Positions 1 to 10,933 of a stretch of 64,000 nucleotides of DNA are shown here, piece after piece. Each line of letters begins with the position of its first letter. The first letter of the stretch is position 1. The position numbers and the translations under genes were made by a program. The notes under the pieces are model-generated. The model was not told the origin of the DNA, ran no database searches, and saw only the letters and a list, made by a program, of their open reading frames with translations. This stretch comes from Halisarca cf. caerulea. Its lineage: Eukaryota > Porifera > Demospongiae > Chondrillida > Halisarcidae. The stretch covers positions 6,985,618 through 7,049,617 of the forward strand of contig CAUJGJ010000444.1 of the NCBI GenBank assembly GCA_963170055.1. The letters are read 5' to 3'.

Positions 1-330
1 GTCGGCACAAGAAGCACAGGGAGGGCCCCACCATTCACCAAAATACCGGTATTTAGCAATAACTGTATTTCTATAACTATATATGAATAATGTGTGCACT
101 GGAACATAGTTTATAGTTACGGTAACAATAATAATAAATAATTATTATTATATATATGTATATTATTTATTTTTATTTATTATTTACGGTAACAATGGTA
201 ATATTAAATTTCAAAGAATCATGTAATATAATTAATATAATTAATATTAATAATTAGTACTGTTAAAGTCAAAATATCAGACAGTATTTCTTAGAGCCTT
301 CAACCATTGACTCAGACAAGACAACAGTTC

Positions 331-533
331 GGAGGGGAGACAGATAAAGCCAAGCACACTTCACCAACTGCTTCCAGGGATATACTTTTGGGCGTAAAAT
401 CCCTCATGCCCAATCTCTTCAATGGGAGTGGGAGGGGAGACAGATAAAGCCAAGCACACTTCACCAGCTTCCCAGGGATATACTTTTGGGCGTAAAATCC
501 CTCATGCCCAATCTCTTCAACGGGAGTGGGAGG
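331..533. repeat. Two-copy tandem duplication, 100-bp period
   Basis: A block beginning GGAGGGGAGACAGATAAAGC starts at 331 and again at 431. The copies differ by a few substitutions and small indels near TTCACCA(A/G)CT. Nothing coding is visible. Bases 1..330 are AT-rich with no gene that I can support. Confidence 0.9.
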
Positions 534-1026
534 TCCTTACATTCTGTGCTAGAAGATCCACCACTCTTCGACAAGCTTGATCTGAAACACTTTCAATTGT
601 ACTTAGAGAGTACCACGAGGCTCTCAGTTAAGTAATTTTAATGAAATTCATTTGTTTCTAATCATAGTTATATGCATTATAATCATATTCACGATGTCAG
701 GCAAAACTCCCGACATTTCACACTAACTGCCTACAAATACCCCTTACGTATTTAAATACCCTTTCTCCCGCCTATTGAATATGTCAGAAAGGGCCGGATA
801 CGCCAGACTAGGGTGCCCACTAATCTGAAATGGTGGAAAGCAATATCATACAGTGTTTGGTGTGGAAGGACAATGAGCCTACAACACTGCTAAATACAAT
901 TTGCAACCCTGCCACTAGTCTCAAAGTTCTGATGGCACATATACAGAGTTCCCAATATGCTGTCATTATTGCATAATAGGACTGCAGAGAAGCATATTAT
1001 ATGGATATGAGTGAAAGTTTGCTGTA

Positions 1027-1235
1027 TAGTAGATCCCGTAGATGTAGTAGATCCCGTAGATATAGTAGATCCCGTAGATGTAGTAGATCCCGTAGATGTA
1101 GTAGATCCCGTAGATGTAGTAGATCCCGTAGATGTAGTAGATCCCGTAGATGTAGTAGATCCCGTAGATGTAGTAGATCCCGTAGATGTAGTAGATCCCG
1201 TAGATGTAGTAGATCTTGTAGATGTAGTAGCCGTT
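1027..1235. repeat. 18-bp minisatellite, about 12 copies
   Basis: The unit AGATCCCGTAGATGTAGT repeats head to tail with very few substitutions. Because 18 is a multiple of three and the unit has no stop in several frames, long repetitive ORFs appear on both strands (for example a Ser-Arg-rich frame at 1001..1252). These follow from the period and are not evidence for a gene. Bases 534..1000 hold no supported gene. Confidence 0.95.
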
Positions 1236-1524
1236 GTAGATCCCAACGGTGAACAATCAGATTGTGGAATCGGATTAAACAACAACAGTGACAGATTCAG
1301 ACTGTGAAGAAGACACCTACCCTGTTGGCATAAGCACAGTCAAGACGATCCTGCTGCGTGCAATCCTGTGGCTAAACCTGCACTACTGGTTGACAGACAA
1401 CATGCCCACTGCCACCATTGGACATCACTTCCTTGCCCTTCCTGTAACATCTTCATGTCAATGGGCACCTCCACATGCAGTCATTCTACAAATGACAAAC
1501 TGACTCAACATCAGCAGAGGCTAC

Positions 1525-2660
1525 GTAATAACCTAGCAGCCACACCCTCACTAACCCAATCTGCCTTGCATTCACACGGTATGGAGCTGGACATTATGAT
1601 GCTGTTATTGCAAAATCAACCAGCAGCCAAGAGCAACAAAACCACTTCAGTGATGAACAACAAAGTGAATTGACTGCACCTGCGGTAAAACTTGCAAAAA
1701 CAGTCAGATGTTCTTCAAGGCAAGTATGCACGCCCCACTCTCTGGCAGAATGAAGAATTGAACCATGAAGCCAAAAATTTTATCAGACAGAATGCATCAG
1801 TCCCTGACAAACCCAATCTCACAGCAGCTGCATTTTGTGATCGGGTTAACAACGATCTGTTACCCAGGAGTGAGCTTGATCCTGCAGTGCCAACAAGTAT
1901 TGGAGTGGTCACAGCAAACAGATGGATGCATGAGTTAGGTTTTAGCATAATCCAGAAGAATAAAGGGATATATATATTGACGGGCATGAACACAATGATG
2001 TAGTTGCCTACAGGAGCTGGTTTCTGCGGAAAATGACAGCAATTGGTTTCCTCAAAGTGTCAAATGCTCCATCTGAAGCAGCAGCTACATGTTTGGATGA
2101 TGATCTCCTTCCTGTGTGTTCACGATGAAAGCATTTTTTGCTCAAACGAAGACCAGTCAACCCAGTGGGGATCTACGAAGGACCACTTTGTGCGGCCTAA
2201 AAGTAAAGGATCAGGCATTATGGTGTCTGACTTTATAAGTGAGGAAGATGGATATTTGCGTTTAAGTGATGAGGAGTTTGAAGAAGCAAGGTAGTTGTTT
2301 CCCAACATTCGTAAAGAGGCCTGTGAACTGTTGGAGTATGGAGGCAGCAAGGAAGGATACTGGAATTCTGAACGATTTCTAGGACAAATGAAGGTGGCCA
2401 CTGACATAGCGAAGTTCAAGTATAGCAGACATCTGTATGCATCACAAAATTCTCCATCTGCTAGGTATGCATGGGAGGATACAAGTGCAAATGAGATGAT
2501 GCTACTGCGGGGGATGATGATAATAGCCCTGGGTGTACATAGTTCACCAGAATGGCAGGATTACTGGTCTCAGAATCCTATACTGGGATTGCCTGCCATC
2601 ATCAAAGGTATGCCACTCACAAGATTCTTGCAAGGCATTGATGAGATGCATCCATGTTAA
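1525..2660 (+). pseudogene. Decayed DDE-type transposase
   Basis: Three consecutive reading-frame pieces on the same strand make up one protein. The first (about 1692..2003) has the segment LWQNEELNHEAKNFI and an HTH-like region. It continues in another frame as GHEHNDVVAYRSWFLRKM. The next piece (about 2110..2294) carries HDESIFCSNED and, further on, KGSGIMVSDF. The last (2295..2660) has EYGGSKEGYWNSERFLGQM. The HDES..., IMVSDF and EYG..GYW blocks match, from memory, a DDE superfamily also seen in fungi and other invertebrates; the superfamily assignment is inference. At least two frameshifts and an in-frame stop at 2292 show decay. The stretch 1525..1680 is repeated near 24958, so this is a multicopy element. 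Confidence 0.6.
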
Positions 2661-2744
2661 CGACAAGAGTATTGTTATACCAAGACAGGACATGTGTGCA
2701 TGCAATCAAGAGCGTTGACGGAGGGGCGTATCCAGAACGCTGAC

Positions 2745-2935
2745 CGCCGTACCCACCCTACTCCACCCACCGCCATCCCCACCCTACTTCACCCACCTCT
2801 GTTCCCACCTTGCTCCACCCATCGCTGTCCCCACCATATTTCCACCCACCTCTGTTCACACCCTACTCAACCCATGTCCATCCCCACCCTACTCAACCCA
2901 CGTCCATCCCTACCCTACTCCAACCACCCTCTGTT
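2745..2935. repeat. Pyrimidine-rich degenerate tandem repeat
   Basis: Strings of CCACCC and CCCACCCTACT recur at irregular spacing of about 24 to 30 bases, strongly C-rich on the + strand. Short proline-rich ORFs across it reflect base composition. Confidence 0.7.
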
Positions 2936-3739
2936 ATAAGTGCCCTGTGTAGTCAGTCACCATTAATCTTATTCTTTTTCCTTTTGAAAACAGCTGATCT
3001 TCCTGGTCCGTGAGGGAGTACATCAATGCAGGAATACTTCGATACCTATACCTCGAAGAGGAAGGAGTGTTTCTCGGAAGGACAAGGATCCACACTTTTT
3101 GGTACATTTGAGTATTATTTTGCTTCATTTTGTTTATGAATTTCATTTTGCTTAATTTATTCATTTATTTGTTTTCTTTCTTATAGATGAAGTCATAGAA
3201 CATGAGGTGCTGTAACTGGGTCACCCTCTGTTCTCGGGAGGAAGCCGGAATGCCCCTTTTAAGGAGGGTTGAGGCTGTGCTTATCCTGGACAGACAGGAC
3301 TGAGTGCTCACCAAATGTTGACTTACAGCTGAGGATTTCCGTCCACTTTAAGGTGTGAATTTGTGCGTTCTACTGTCAGGGGGGTGGTTAAAATCTAGTC
3401 CACCCATTTTTGGGCAGATACTTGACACTGACACTACCTGCAGTGGGGCAAATGAGTCCGCACTGAAATCTGGATAGAGAATTCCCTAGTGGCCGCGAGT
3501 ACCTCAAGACCACACACTCCTTGGAAAGGGATGAAGACAAACATTTCCAGCAATGACAGGAGTTGATGTTTAGTGAGTTTAGCATTAACTTACATAAGCC
3601 CTATATAATTTTCATGGATGTAAAATTTCACTGATGGCCAGCTTCAGATTTGCAAACATCTGATAGTTTGGCATGTGGTCCTTATTAGATAATCATGATT
3701 TTAGATTGAAGGAGTTGTTAACTTGAATTTGTTGTTTAG
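2936..3739. other. No supported gene
   Basis: Mostly unique-looking sequence with short unconserved ORFs on both strands. I see no domain, RNA gene or clear repeat. Confidence 0.5.
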
Positions 3740-4250
3740 CACCAGAGGGGCTGACAAGCTTCACCTTTTTGGCACTCGCACAGAATTTGAGTGGCAATCA
3801 TTCTTTTTCAGGGGAGCATGGAACTAGAACCTTACTCCCTCACAACATCAGACAAATCAAGTCAAATGTGCACTTCAAAAGATTTTTGAAATTCATCTAG
3901 ATTTGCATGATTGTTATTATCATACTTATGTTTCTTCTTTATCTGTAACTTACAAATTGATTAATCTTGCTCAAATTTTTATCATTATTATTTATTATAC
4001 CAATCCAATTGTACATATTCAATTAAACCCCCAATCTCAATCATATATCTTTCTTATTGTATATGAAATTTGCTGTGTCTGTATGTATATTATTTTCTTA
4101 ACATGTATGCTCTCAACTCATCTTTAAATTATCATTGTATCAAGATTTAATCTACTGTGTATGTTTTCAGGACACCATTAATACCAGTCCTTGACTGAAG
4201 GGGTCTTCCTGTTAAAATAATTATCTATCTATCTAACTATCTATCTAGAA
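3740..4250 (+). pseudogene. LINE ORF2 C-terminus with 3' tail and microsatellite
   Basis: Reading GADKLHLFGTRTEFEWQSFF, then GAWN, then after a one-base shift LLPHNIRQIKSNVHFKRFLK and a TAG stop near 3900. This is the characteristic end of many non-LTR retrotransposon ORF2 proteins (F...W N.LP.. followed by FK..L). An AT-rich 3' UTR follows and ends in an (ATCT)n run at about 4226..4250. The element is heavily 5'-truncated, as is normal for LINE insertions. The frameshift and short length indicate a dead copy. Confidence 0.65.
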
Positions 4251-5394
4251 ATATACTCCTCATCGTCAACCTTGATACCACTGTTAATGCTCCGGATACA
4301 CCCCCACCATCAACACTCTGGATACACACACACCCCTAGTCTTGATACACACCTTGTCAATGCTTTTGACACCACAGGGTATTTATAACCGTCCGGGAAT
4401 AAAATGCAAAAATGGCCGTCTTGAAATAGCAGCACGAATTATCGATCGCTTCTACTCAGTTGACAAGATTTTCGCCAAGTTCTTCATACTGGATGAAAGT
4501 TGTATATATTCCGCGCATGTTGGTACTTAACTAGCAATTGTTTCTATTGTCTGAAGAAAGATAGCAAGCTAGGAATACATAGCAGTTTCAGACAAACTTC
4601 GCCTTGGTTACACCTTTTGATCCCTCTCAATTCATATGGAACAACATAAAAAGACAGAACAAGTGGTGAGCTATCCAAAAATCGTTCCGGGCTATAGGTT
4701 ATAATCTTCCGTAAGAAAGTTATAACCGAAAAACCTGTTTTTTCATCCTTCAAACGGCCAAAAATTAGCATAAATGGTCCAATTGCGAGAAACTGCTTGA
4801 TTGTAGCACTATGCCCGGAACGATTTTCACAAACCGAAACATCTTAAGATTCCATCGAAGTTAGATTTAGTGGGATTCGAAGGCATCTGAGGTCTAACCA
4901 AGCGACTTTATCTTCGCCCTCAACAAAACTGCCATTTTCGTGACGTTTCACAGATACGTAGGCATAGCGTCACAAAAGTCGCCTTCTTCCCCCATTTTGT
5001 TGATATGTGAAATTTCGTACGTCACCTGAAAGACACTAATTGACGCAATAAAAACAGCCGCTAATTGATGATGTTGAAAACAAGCACCGCCTACAATCGG
5101 AACAAGCAACAGACGGTTATAAACACCCTGTGACCTCCCGTCAATGCTCTGGATTGGATACACCCCCGCCAAAAAGCAAGCAAAACTACATCTGTTTATG
5201 CTATTTCAACCAAGTATTGGTTGAGTTAAAGCACAACAAGCTGTTATTTTAAACTGTGCATTGCAGCTAATATAAACAAAATTAATATTGTTATTTTAAC
5301 AATGTGGATGAAAGGTTCATGAGTTTCAGTTGTTTCAACTAATTTTTCAGTTAAATTAATCTGTTTTGCTGTGTGGCTGGTGGACAGCCAGTGA
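4251..5394. other. No supported gene
   Basis: Two short stretches share GGATACACCCCC(A/G)CC (about 4287 and 5158), hinting at a small dispersed repeat. No protein family was recognised on either strand. Confidence 0.5.
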
Positions 5395-7022
5395 GTGATT
5401 TGAGTGTGTGGGTTGGCAGTGGATATGTGAGGGTGAGGGGTGAAAGCATGGATATGAGTATAGAGGGGAGTGTGGGGGATGAAAGTGCACATATGGATGT
5501 GGAGTTCAGGGTGGGGGAAGAGAGTGGGAATAAGAGTGTGGATGAGAGGGCAAAGAAGAGAGTCTGAGGAAGGTAAAAGGTAAATATTATAGTGTAGAAA
5601 ACTGTAGATTCACATGCATGTACGTACCAGGCATCCCCACCAGCCTCTTCGACACCAGAGGTTTCCTTAGGCTGATCAATGCCACTGCTGGCACCAGCAT
5701 TGATCAGCAAGCCTCCCTCCTGGCTGTGTGGGAGGACCACAGCTTCACCACTTGCTGGACAAGTGTGAAGCTGATTTAAAGCATGATTCTCCCCACCCCA
5801 CCACACCTCCCCTACCCTTAATCTTGGATATTTCTTTCTCCCTCCAACAGCTTGCTGTCAGGGCCCACTATGCCCTGGGCCAGCAGCTCATCAGGGAAAC
5901 CTGCGAGTCAACATCCAAGGATGTCTTCTCCATCATTGCCACTCTGTGTAAAATGTGAGAAGACACGAAGCTCAAACACTACCAGGGCCTGTAACAGGGC
6001 TGCTCCTGTCGCAAGTGTCAACAGGAGCTGAAATGGTTGGATGCCCCCACAGGCAGCCAGCCAGCCACAGGCCCTGCCACAGCCCTGCACATATGTAGCT
6101 GCTGCCATGGCCCTGACAGTGAGCAACTTGACGAATTTAACCCCCACCTTCTTAGACAGGTATATAAACTTTATGAAGTCTTTTTCCCTTTCGAACAAAT
6201 ATTTTTTTTAAATCCCGACAGTCCTCTGCATGTATCAAGCAAGCTCAGCCTTGTCTGACATCACTCACCATCCCACAAACCCAAACACTACCCAATCCCC
6301 TGAGGCTCCTCCAGGGGAGTACTATTCCCATTGTCTGTGGAGGCAATGCACTATGTGGACGGTGATGGGGGCAACCATCTTGCTGAGGCAGTGTCAGGGC
6401 TGCTGGAGTATCTCGACCCCATTTCCACCATTGAGATACTCCAGCTTGCCAACAGTCAGCACCTGGTTGGCTTTCGTGAGAAGTCGCATGACACCATTGA
6501 GCTGACCCACATATTTACAAGTGGACCATCCTAAGATGTGCCAGGCACAACATTGCCACCAGATTGGCCTTTGACGTGGTATCTGAACTCCTTCAGGCTT
6601 TTAACCATCAAGGATACTCTGTGTCCTTTGACAGTTTGTACGCACCACCAGCCCTGCTCCATTCCTTGAAGCCAAGAAGTTCAGTATCACAGGTACATTA
6701 CATTACATACAAACAGGTGTGGTGTTCTCAAAGCAGTGCAGGATCTGAAATCTTCTCTCAGCCGTGCAAATGTACCTAGAGGGATCGGATATTACATCCA
6801 TGAATATGATGATGTGTATGTCTGCTGGCATGACAGCAGCTGTGTGTGTGTCAATGTCCAATGGGCACCCAGGACACAGTGATGGAACAGTCAGAAGGGC
6901 TGGACTCTAGAGATACAACTGAGGCACACCAAAGTAGAGAAGTTCTTGACTTTATACTGAATTTTACAGAAAATCACTATGGTATACACAATAACCTTAC
7001 GTTTGGCCCTCCAAAGATCTGA
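5395..7022 (+). repeat. Low-copy dispersed repeat, copy 1, with remnants of a multi-exon element gene
   Basis: This segment aligns by eye along its length with 29290..31205. Recognisable coding-like pieces are: a piece at 5603..5765 (CRFTCMYVPGIPTSL); a Cys-rich piece near 6000..6160 (GCSCRKCQQELKWLDA then HICSCCHG) ending at a donor CAG|GTATAT; a piece at 6331..6534 (VDGDGGNHLAEAVSGLLEYL); and a piece at about 6715..6960. Frames are broken, for example a stop at 5767. I do not recognise the family. The repeated structure argues for a transposable element whose ends I could not define. Confidence 0.55.
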
Positions 7023-7249
7023 TAAACAGTTCAAATTGGCAATTTAAAGTGAATGAATGTAAAGATAGCATGGAAAACAATGCATTTAGAGTGAAAAACG
7101 AAATCCAACTGACCGCCCATACCTAAGCCCTCTTATCTACTCTCGTCTGCAGCATATGTATTTTGTTTTGACTGCAGTTCACGACCGTACAAATAGAAAT
7201 ATCAAAGCAAACAAAACAATCTACTCCAAAGCTGCAATCGACATCATTC

Positions 7250-7486
7250 ATGGGATTAGATGTTCACATTAATCGCCTAACACTCAAGCTTGTTCTGGAT
7301 GATTGGATTCAAAATGAGCTTATCCCCAGGCATCTCTGTGAAGGGGTGATTTCACAGCCACCAAACCAATTCAATAGAGCCTACTATCTTACCAAAAGTG
7401 ACCTCCAGAATTTGGTGCAAGGAACTATCCTCAATCAGCGAAGCTCCCTTTTTGATCAGGTTAGCACAGTGACTGTATTCATATAG
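7250..7486 (+). CDS. Short unrecognised ORF, possible exon remnant
   Basis: A 78-codon open frame with ordinary-looking composition (LKLVLDDWIQNELIPRHLCE) and a potential donor CAG|GTTAGC near its end. No domain was recognised and no matching downstream exon found. It lies between the low-copy repeat and the LINE, so it may be an exon remnant of an element gene. Confidence 0.25.
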   Translation: MGLDVHINRLTLKLVLDDWIQNELIPRHLCEGVISQPPNQFNRAYYLTKSDLQNLVQGTILNQRSSLFDQVSTVTVFI

Positions 7487-7519
7487 GTTAGTTCATGCCT
7501 TGCAGAGTACGTAGGTTAG

Positions 7520-8465
7520 AGCTTACCACAACCACAGAACCCTACTGTTGTCCTCACTGTGATCTCCAGACCACTGTAAAAGAACTAAACACGCTCAAAG
7601 CCGAATTCACCCAATTCATCTCTTGAAGAGCTTTCTAACCGTCAACAAAACGACAGTTCCACCACCCAAAAGCAGAATACTCCTCAGATCAGCCAAACTT
7701 GCCTGCCTCTAGCCAACCTTCGAAAAACTAGTGTCCAGACAAATCCCACTTAGCCCTCAACATCCACTAGCATCACCGCAGGTTCTCCATTCGTCCCTCA
7801 ATCTCAACTATCGTCCACTACCTCAAACGACAAAAGGTTCAACCTAGTAATGTACGGAGTTCAGGAAAACCCAAAAGGAACTCCCAGACACATTCGTAAC
7901 AGAAAAGATCTTTTTTGGCATTTGCCTCCGTATCCTGAAAGACATCTATCCAGACATATCTGGCAACCCAGTTTGCGACTGCACACGCCTTGGTAAATTC
8001 TCCGAAAGCAGCTCCAAACCTCGTCCCATCTTGCTCACATTCGTAGCCTCAATAGACGTATCAAACGTCCTGTCCAACAGAAAAAGACTATCTGCCCACA
8101 ACGGAATTGCAATCAAGCCCCAGCTAACATTACAAGAACGAGAAGTAGGGTCTTTTCTCCTAAAAGAACGTCGCTCCCTACTATCAACTGGAATTCCCTC
8201 ATACCAGATCAGACTTTCGACATCAACGCTCAAAGTAACGCTCAATGTAAACAATGGAGTTCATGGGAAGGTCATAAACAGATCTTTCATCCCCAATGAA
8301 GACATAGTAGAAATACAAGCGCACAGCCCAACCCTACCTCCTGAACACTACCATGTGCACGCTGATATCATTATGGACACAGCTTCCTCCCCAACTGCTC
8401 CATCACCTGCCAAAACTGTTCCTACTAGCTCTAATGCCCAGCCCACTCCCACCATTCATCAATGA
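7520..8465 (+). pseudogene. LINE ORF1 protein (RRM-type)
   Basis: The piece starts with a zinc-finger/coiled-coil-like segment (CPHCDLQTTVKELNTLK). It then has a typical ORF1 RRM core, RFNLVMYGVQENPKGT, near 7838..7885. After frame changes comes the second RRM half and C-terminal domain in the frame 8031..8465 (LTFVASIDVSNVLSNRKRLS). Such proteins bind the element RNA. At least two frameshifts separate the parts, so this copy cannot make an intact protein. Confidence 0.65.
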
Positions 8466-8902
8466 CTACCCTCCGATCCCATCAGAGCTGGCCTTTGGAA
8501 TGCACAAAGTCTAAACAGAAACTTAATTTTCTTCAATCATTAACCTACAGCAAATCATTAGACATCATATCAGTAACTGAAACCTGGCTTTCAGCACATA
8601 CATACGACCATGAAATCCTACCATCAGATTACACTGTTTACCGTCGAGACAGACCAAACAATGGGGAAGGAATCCTAATAGCCACGTTGAATTGTATATC
8701 TTCCCACCTGTTTCTAACTCATCCGAATGTAGAAATGATTCTCATTGAAATCACTCAACCACTCCAAGCTCATATCTGCTGCCTACAAATCCCTCCGTCT
8801 AGCCTTGAATCATACATGCTAGAATTACTACATGCCTTCAACTCCCTGCCCCGTAACACTCTACTCTTAATAAATGGTGATTTTAACTGCCCAAGACATT
8901 GA
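8462..8902 (+). pseudogene. LINE ORF2 endonuclease domain
   Basis: The start of the APE-type endonuclease is visible just upstream in another frame (AGLWNAQSLNRNL). Then follow the diagnostic SVTETWLS, YRRDRPNN and INGDFNCPRH blocks. ETW and GDFN carry the acidic metal- and phosphate-contacting residues that nick target DNA in this family. The frame stops at 8902, before the SDH-type end of the domain. Confidence 0.75.
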
Positions 8903-9020
8903 CTGAGATACCCTTTCAGGCTCAAACCATCTCAATTCAGTCCTATGCGACACACTATTCGAAATCAACCCAACCCAACTAGTTAGAGATCCCACATACA
9001 TTCACGGCAACATTCTGGAC

Positions 9021-9778
9021 TTGTTAGTTACTAACCAACCATTCGTTTATACTAGGTCTATAAAGCTAATAGAGGGCCTTCTGGCTCCGATCAGAAAAAT
9101 TAGAGAAAAGAAGAAACCTTCACCGTGGATCAACAAGCAAATAAGAAAAGAAATGGATTGTAGAGATAGGCTGTTCAGGTTCCATCGGCGTAGTCCCTCA
9201 GCAGCTTCATGGGACATCTGCAAGGCCCAGCAAAATCGTGCCGTCTGGCTCCATAGAAAGGCAAAAATAGATTACTTCCAACAGCTTCTGCTTAAAAAAT
9301 CACATCCATCAGCCCTTTGGAACACTCTCCCCATTGCAACTTGCTCTTCTGTATCCACCGACAACTGGTCTTCTTTTGCTTCCGATCATGACTCCATTTC
9401 TAACACTCTAAACAACCACTTTGCTTCTGTAAGTTCAACTGTCCCATGTCTGCCTCTGCTTCCCCTTCTTCTTCCTCTTTGCCCTCCCCTCCCTCCTCCA
9501 TGCTCTCCCTTGCAAAAACTACCCCTGCTTGGTGTGAACAGGCTCTTATCAAGTTAAAACCTAGGTGTACTACTGGTCTTGACCAACTTCCCCCTGTTGC
9601 TCTTATTGCTGCTCGGTCCATCATCTCCTACCCTCTTTCTTCTATCATCAACTGTTCCATTGCTTCTTCCTACTTTCCCACCCAGTGTGCGGCCATCAAA
9701 CCACTCCACAACCCTCTTCCCCTTCCAATCTGGCTTTTGTCCCTCCGCCATGTTGTAGATGTAGCGTGTAAAAATTAG
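9021..9778 (+). pseudogene. LINE ORF2 linker and N-terminal RT region
   Basis: Frame 9021..9557 has the RT-preceding linker pattern PSPWINKQIRKEMDCRDRLF and KAKIDYFQQLL. Another frame (from about 9500) continues with CTTGLDQLPPVALIAA, matching the stretch just before RT motif 1. Similarity ends near 9765 at a deletion breakpoint, so no catalytic aspartates are present. Confidence 0.7.
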
Positions 9779-9968
9779 GCTCACGAATCTATGAGAATAT
9801 TCAACTTACCACATTGGAATTGTCCATATACCCTTTCGGATACTATGAAGAAAATGGCGTCCTTGGGAACGTTTTTTTCCCCCTCCCTTTACCTCCCTTA
9901 GGACGGACTGGCATTAACTTCCATTATATTATGTAGAATTATTACTTTTATGTTCAATTTGACTGCAC

Positions 9969-10025
9969 CTTTTTAGGGGCTGCCTGTGGCAGCCCCCACG
10001 AGTTTTTAACTCGAATTACTTGTTT
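9969..10025. mobile_element. Minimal remnant of the GGGGCTGCC hairpin MITE
   Basis: The 5' end of the MITE family (TTTTTAGGGGCTGCC, hairpin GGGGCTGCC-TGT-GGCAGCCCC) is fused directly to its 3' end (CGAGTT-TTT-AACTCG hairpin, then GAATTACTTG). The interior found in full copies at 52996..53440 and 53693..54055 is absent. This could be an internal deletion product or the minimal mobile form. Confidence 0.65.
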
Positions 10026-10192
10026 TTAATGTTGATGCTAATTTTCATTGTCGATCGCCCTACATGCTCGTGTGTGTGGGTGTGTGCGCGCACATGTGTG
10101 GCACCAAGACCGAGCCGGTCGTCAAAACGGGCAGATCAAGCAGGGAGATGAGAGAACAGAGCGAACAAGCGGGGTGGGGACGTAGAAGAGCT

Positions 10193-10222
10193 ATTCACTG
10201 CAAAATCTGGTCTGTTTTACTG
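10193..10222. repeat. Left TSD and terminal inverted repeat of the CACTA element
   Basis: ATT (10193..10195) is followed by CACTGCAAAAT, five bases CTGGT, then CTGTTTTACTG. The right end reads the same on the other strand except for three mismatches in that middle stretch. Confidence 0.88.
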
Positions 10223-10320
10223 TGTTTTACTTTACGTGGTACCTTTACACTACCATAAGTTTACCATGCTTTCCCCAATGCCCCTGTTTTACTGCCTACT
10301 ACCAACATGGTAAATCTTGT
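10208..10320. promoter_or_regulatory. Left subterminal repeat cluster
   Basis: Short motifs GTTTTACT, TTTACC and GGTAAAT recur in both orientations within about 120 bases of the left end. The same motifs recur at 20993..21130. In CACTA elements such subterminal repeats are the binding sites of the TnpA-type protein; the role here is inferred. Confidence 0.5.
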
Positions 10321-10736
10321 ACATCCTTTGAGATCAGAAGCAGTTTATGAATATCATTAATATTGACCACCAAATATGAATATTTAAATTTTGCATGAAA
10401 GCATTCAACTGGCGTATGCAAATTAGAGCATAATGTACATGTATATTCATACTCCATATGTATTTAGTCAATGCATAGTAACTGTACTAATTCGAGTATA
10501 ATAATATGCTGACAGTATACCTTGATACATATAATAATCAATACTGATGCATGATATATACTAAACTATATTAATTACCAATCATTCTGTATGTCTACAG
10601 TATTCATGCTTACACTTACAAGCTCCTAACTGTACATACAAAAGTGTACTGCCACATTTGCAATAATAACATGTTCTGTGCCCAAACCTGACCATTTCAA
10701 TCACAGTATACCAGAAACCCTCACAATAGGATCTAC

Positions 10737-10876
10737 CCCTTAAGGGGAGGAGTGACCAGGGATATGTACATTTATGGTTACAAGGTAAGTTTTGGAGGGA
10801 AAAATCTCCCCCCTTAAGGGGAGTGACCAGGGATATATACATTTATGGTTATAAGGTAAGTTTTGGAGGGAAAATT
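10737..10876. repeat. Two-copy tandem duplication (about 73-bp period) upstream of the kinase gene
   Basis: CCCCTTAAGGGG (a perfect palindrome), GAGTGACCAGGGATAT and TTTTGGAGGGAAAA occur in the same order at 10737 and 10810. The block lies within 60..200 bases of the kinase start codon and could hold promoter elements. The interval 10320..10737 is AT-rich with no gene. Confidence 0.8.
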
Positions 10877-10933
10877 GGACCACTAAAATAGCCTGAAATG
10901 CTCATATTTCACCATTTTGACTGATTGTAAGCC

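Larger units (their letters stand above)
7500..9775 (+). mobile_element. Non-LTR retrotransposon (CR1/L2-like LINE), 3'-deleted and frameshifted
   Basis: Three LINE modules lie in the expected order on one strand: an ORF1-type RNA-binding protein, an APE-like endonuclease, then the linker and first part of the reverse transcriptase. Sequence similarity stops at about 9765, before the catalytic YxDD region, so the RT palm and the 3' end are missing. The copy has several frameshifts. CR1/L2-like is my assignment from the overall layout; RTE or another clade is less likely but not excluded. Confidence 0.75.

Noticed and set aside
1018..1250. Regular array considered as a CRISPR
   Set aside because: Units are contiguous with no unique spacers, and the genome is eukaryotic.
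1001..1252. Ser-Arg-rich ORF resembling an RS domain across the 18-bp repeat (and mirror ORFs on both strands)
   Set aside because: The period is a multiple of three and the unit lacks stops in several frames, so open frames arise automatically. No flanking exon or domain supports a gene.
2694..3013. Proline/threonine-rich ORFs at the C-rich tract
   Set aside because: Low-complexity composition, no domain, two frames equally open.
5351..5806. 151-codon minus-strand ORF
   Set aside because: It lies opposite the repeat's coding-like frames and has a low-complexity Ser/Thr/Leu/Pro composition. The second copy at 29290 does not preserve it.
8462..9778. Treating the LINE as a full-length active element
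   Set aside because: No YxDD motif, no C-terminal domain and several frameshifts; similarity ends near 9765.
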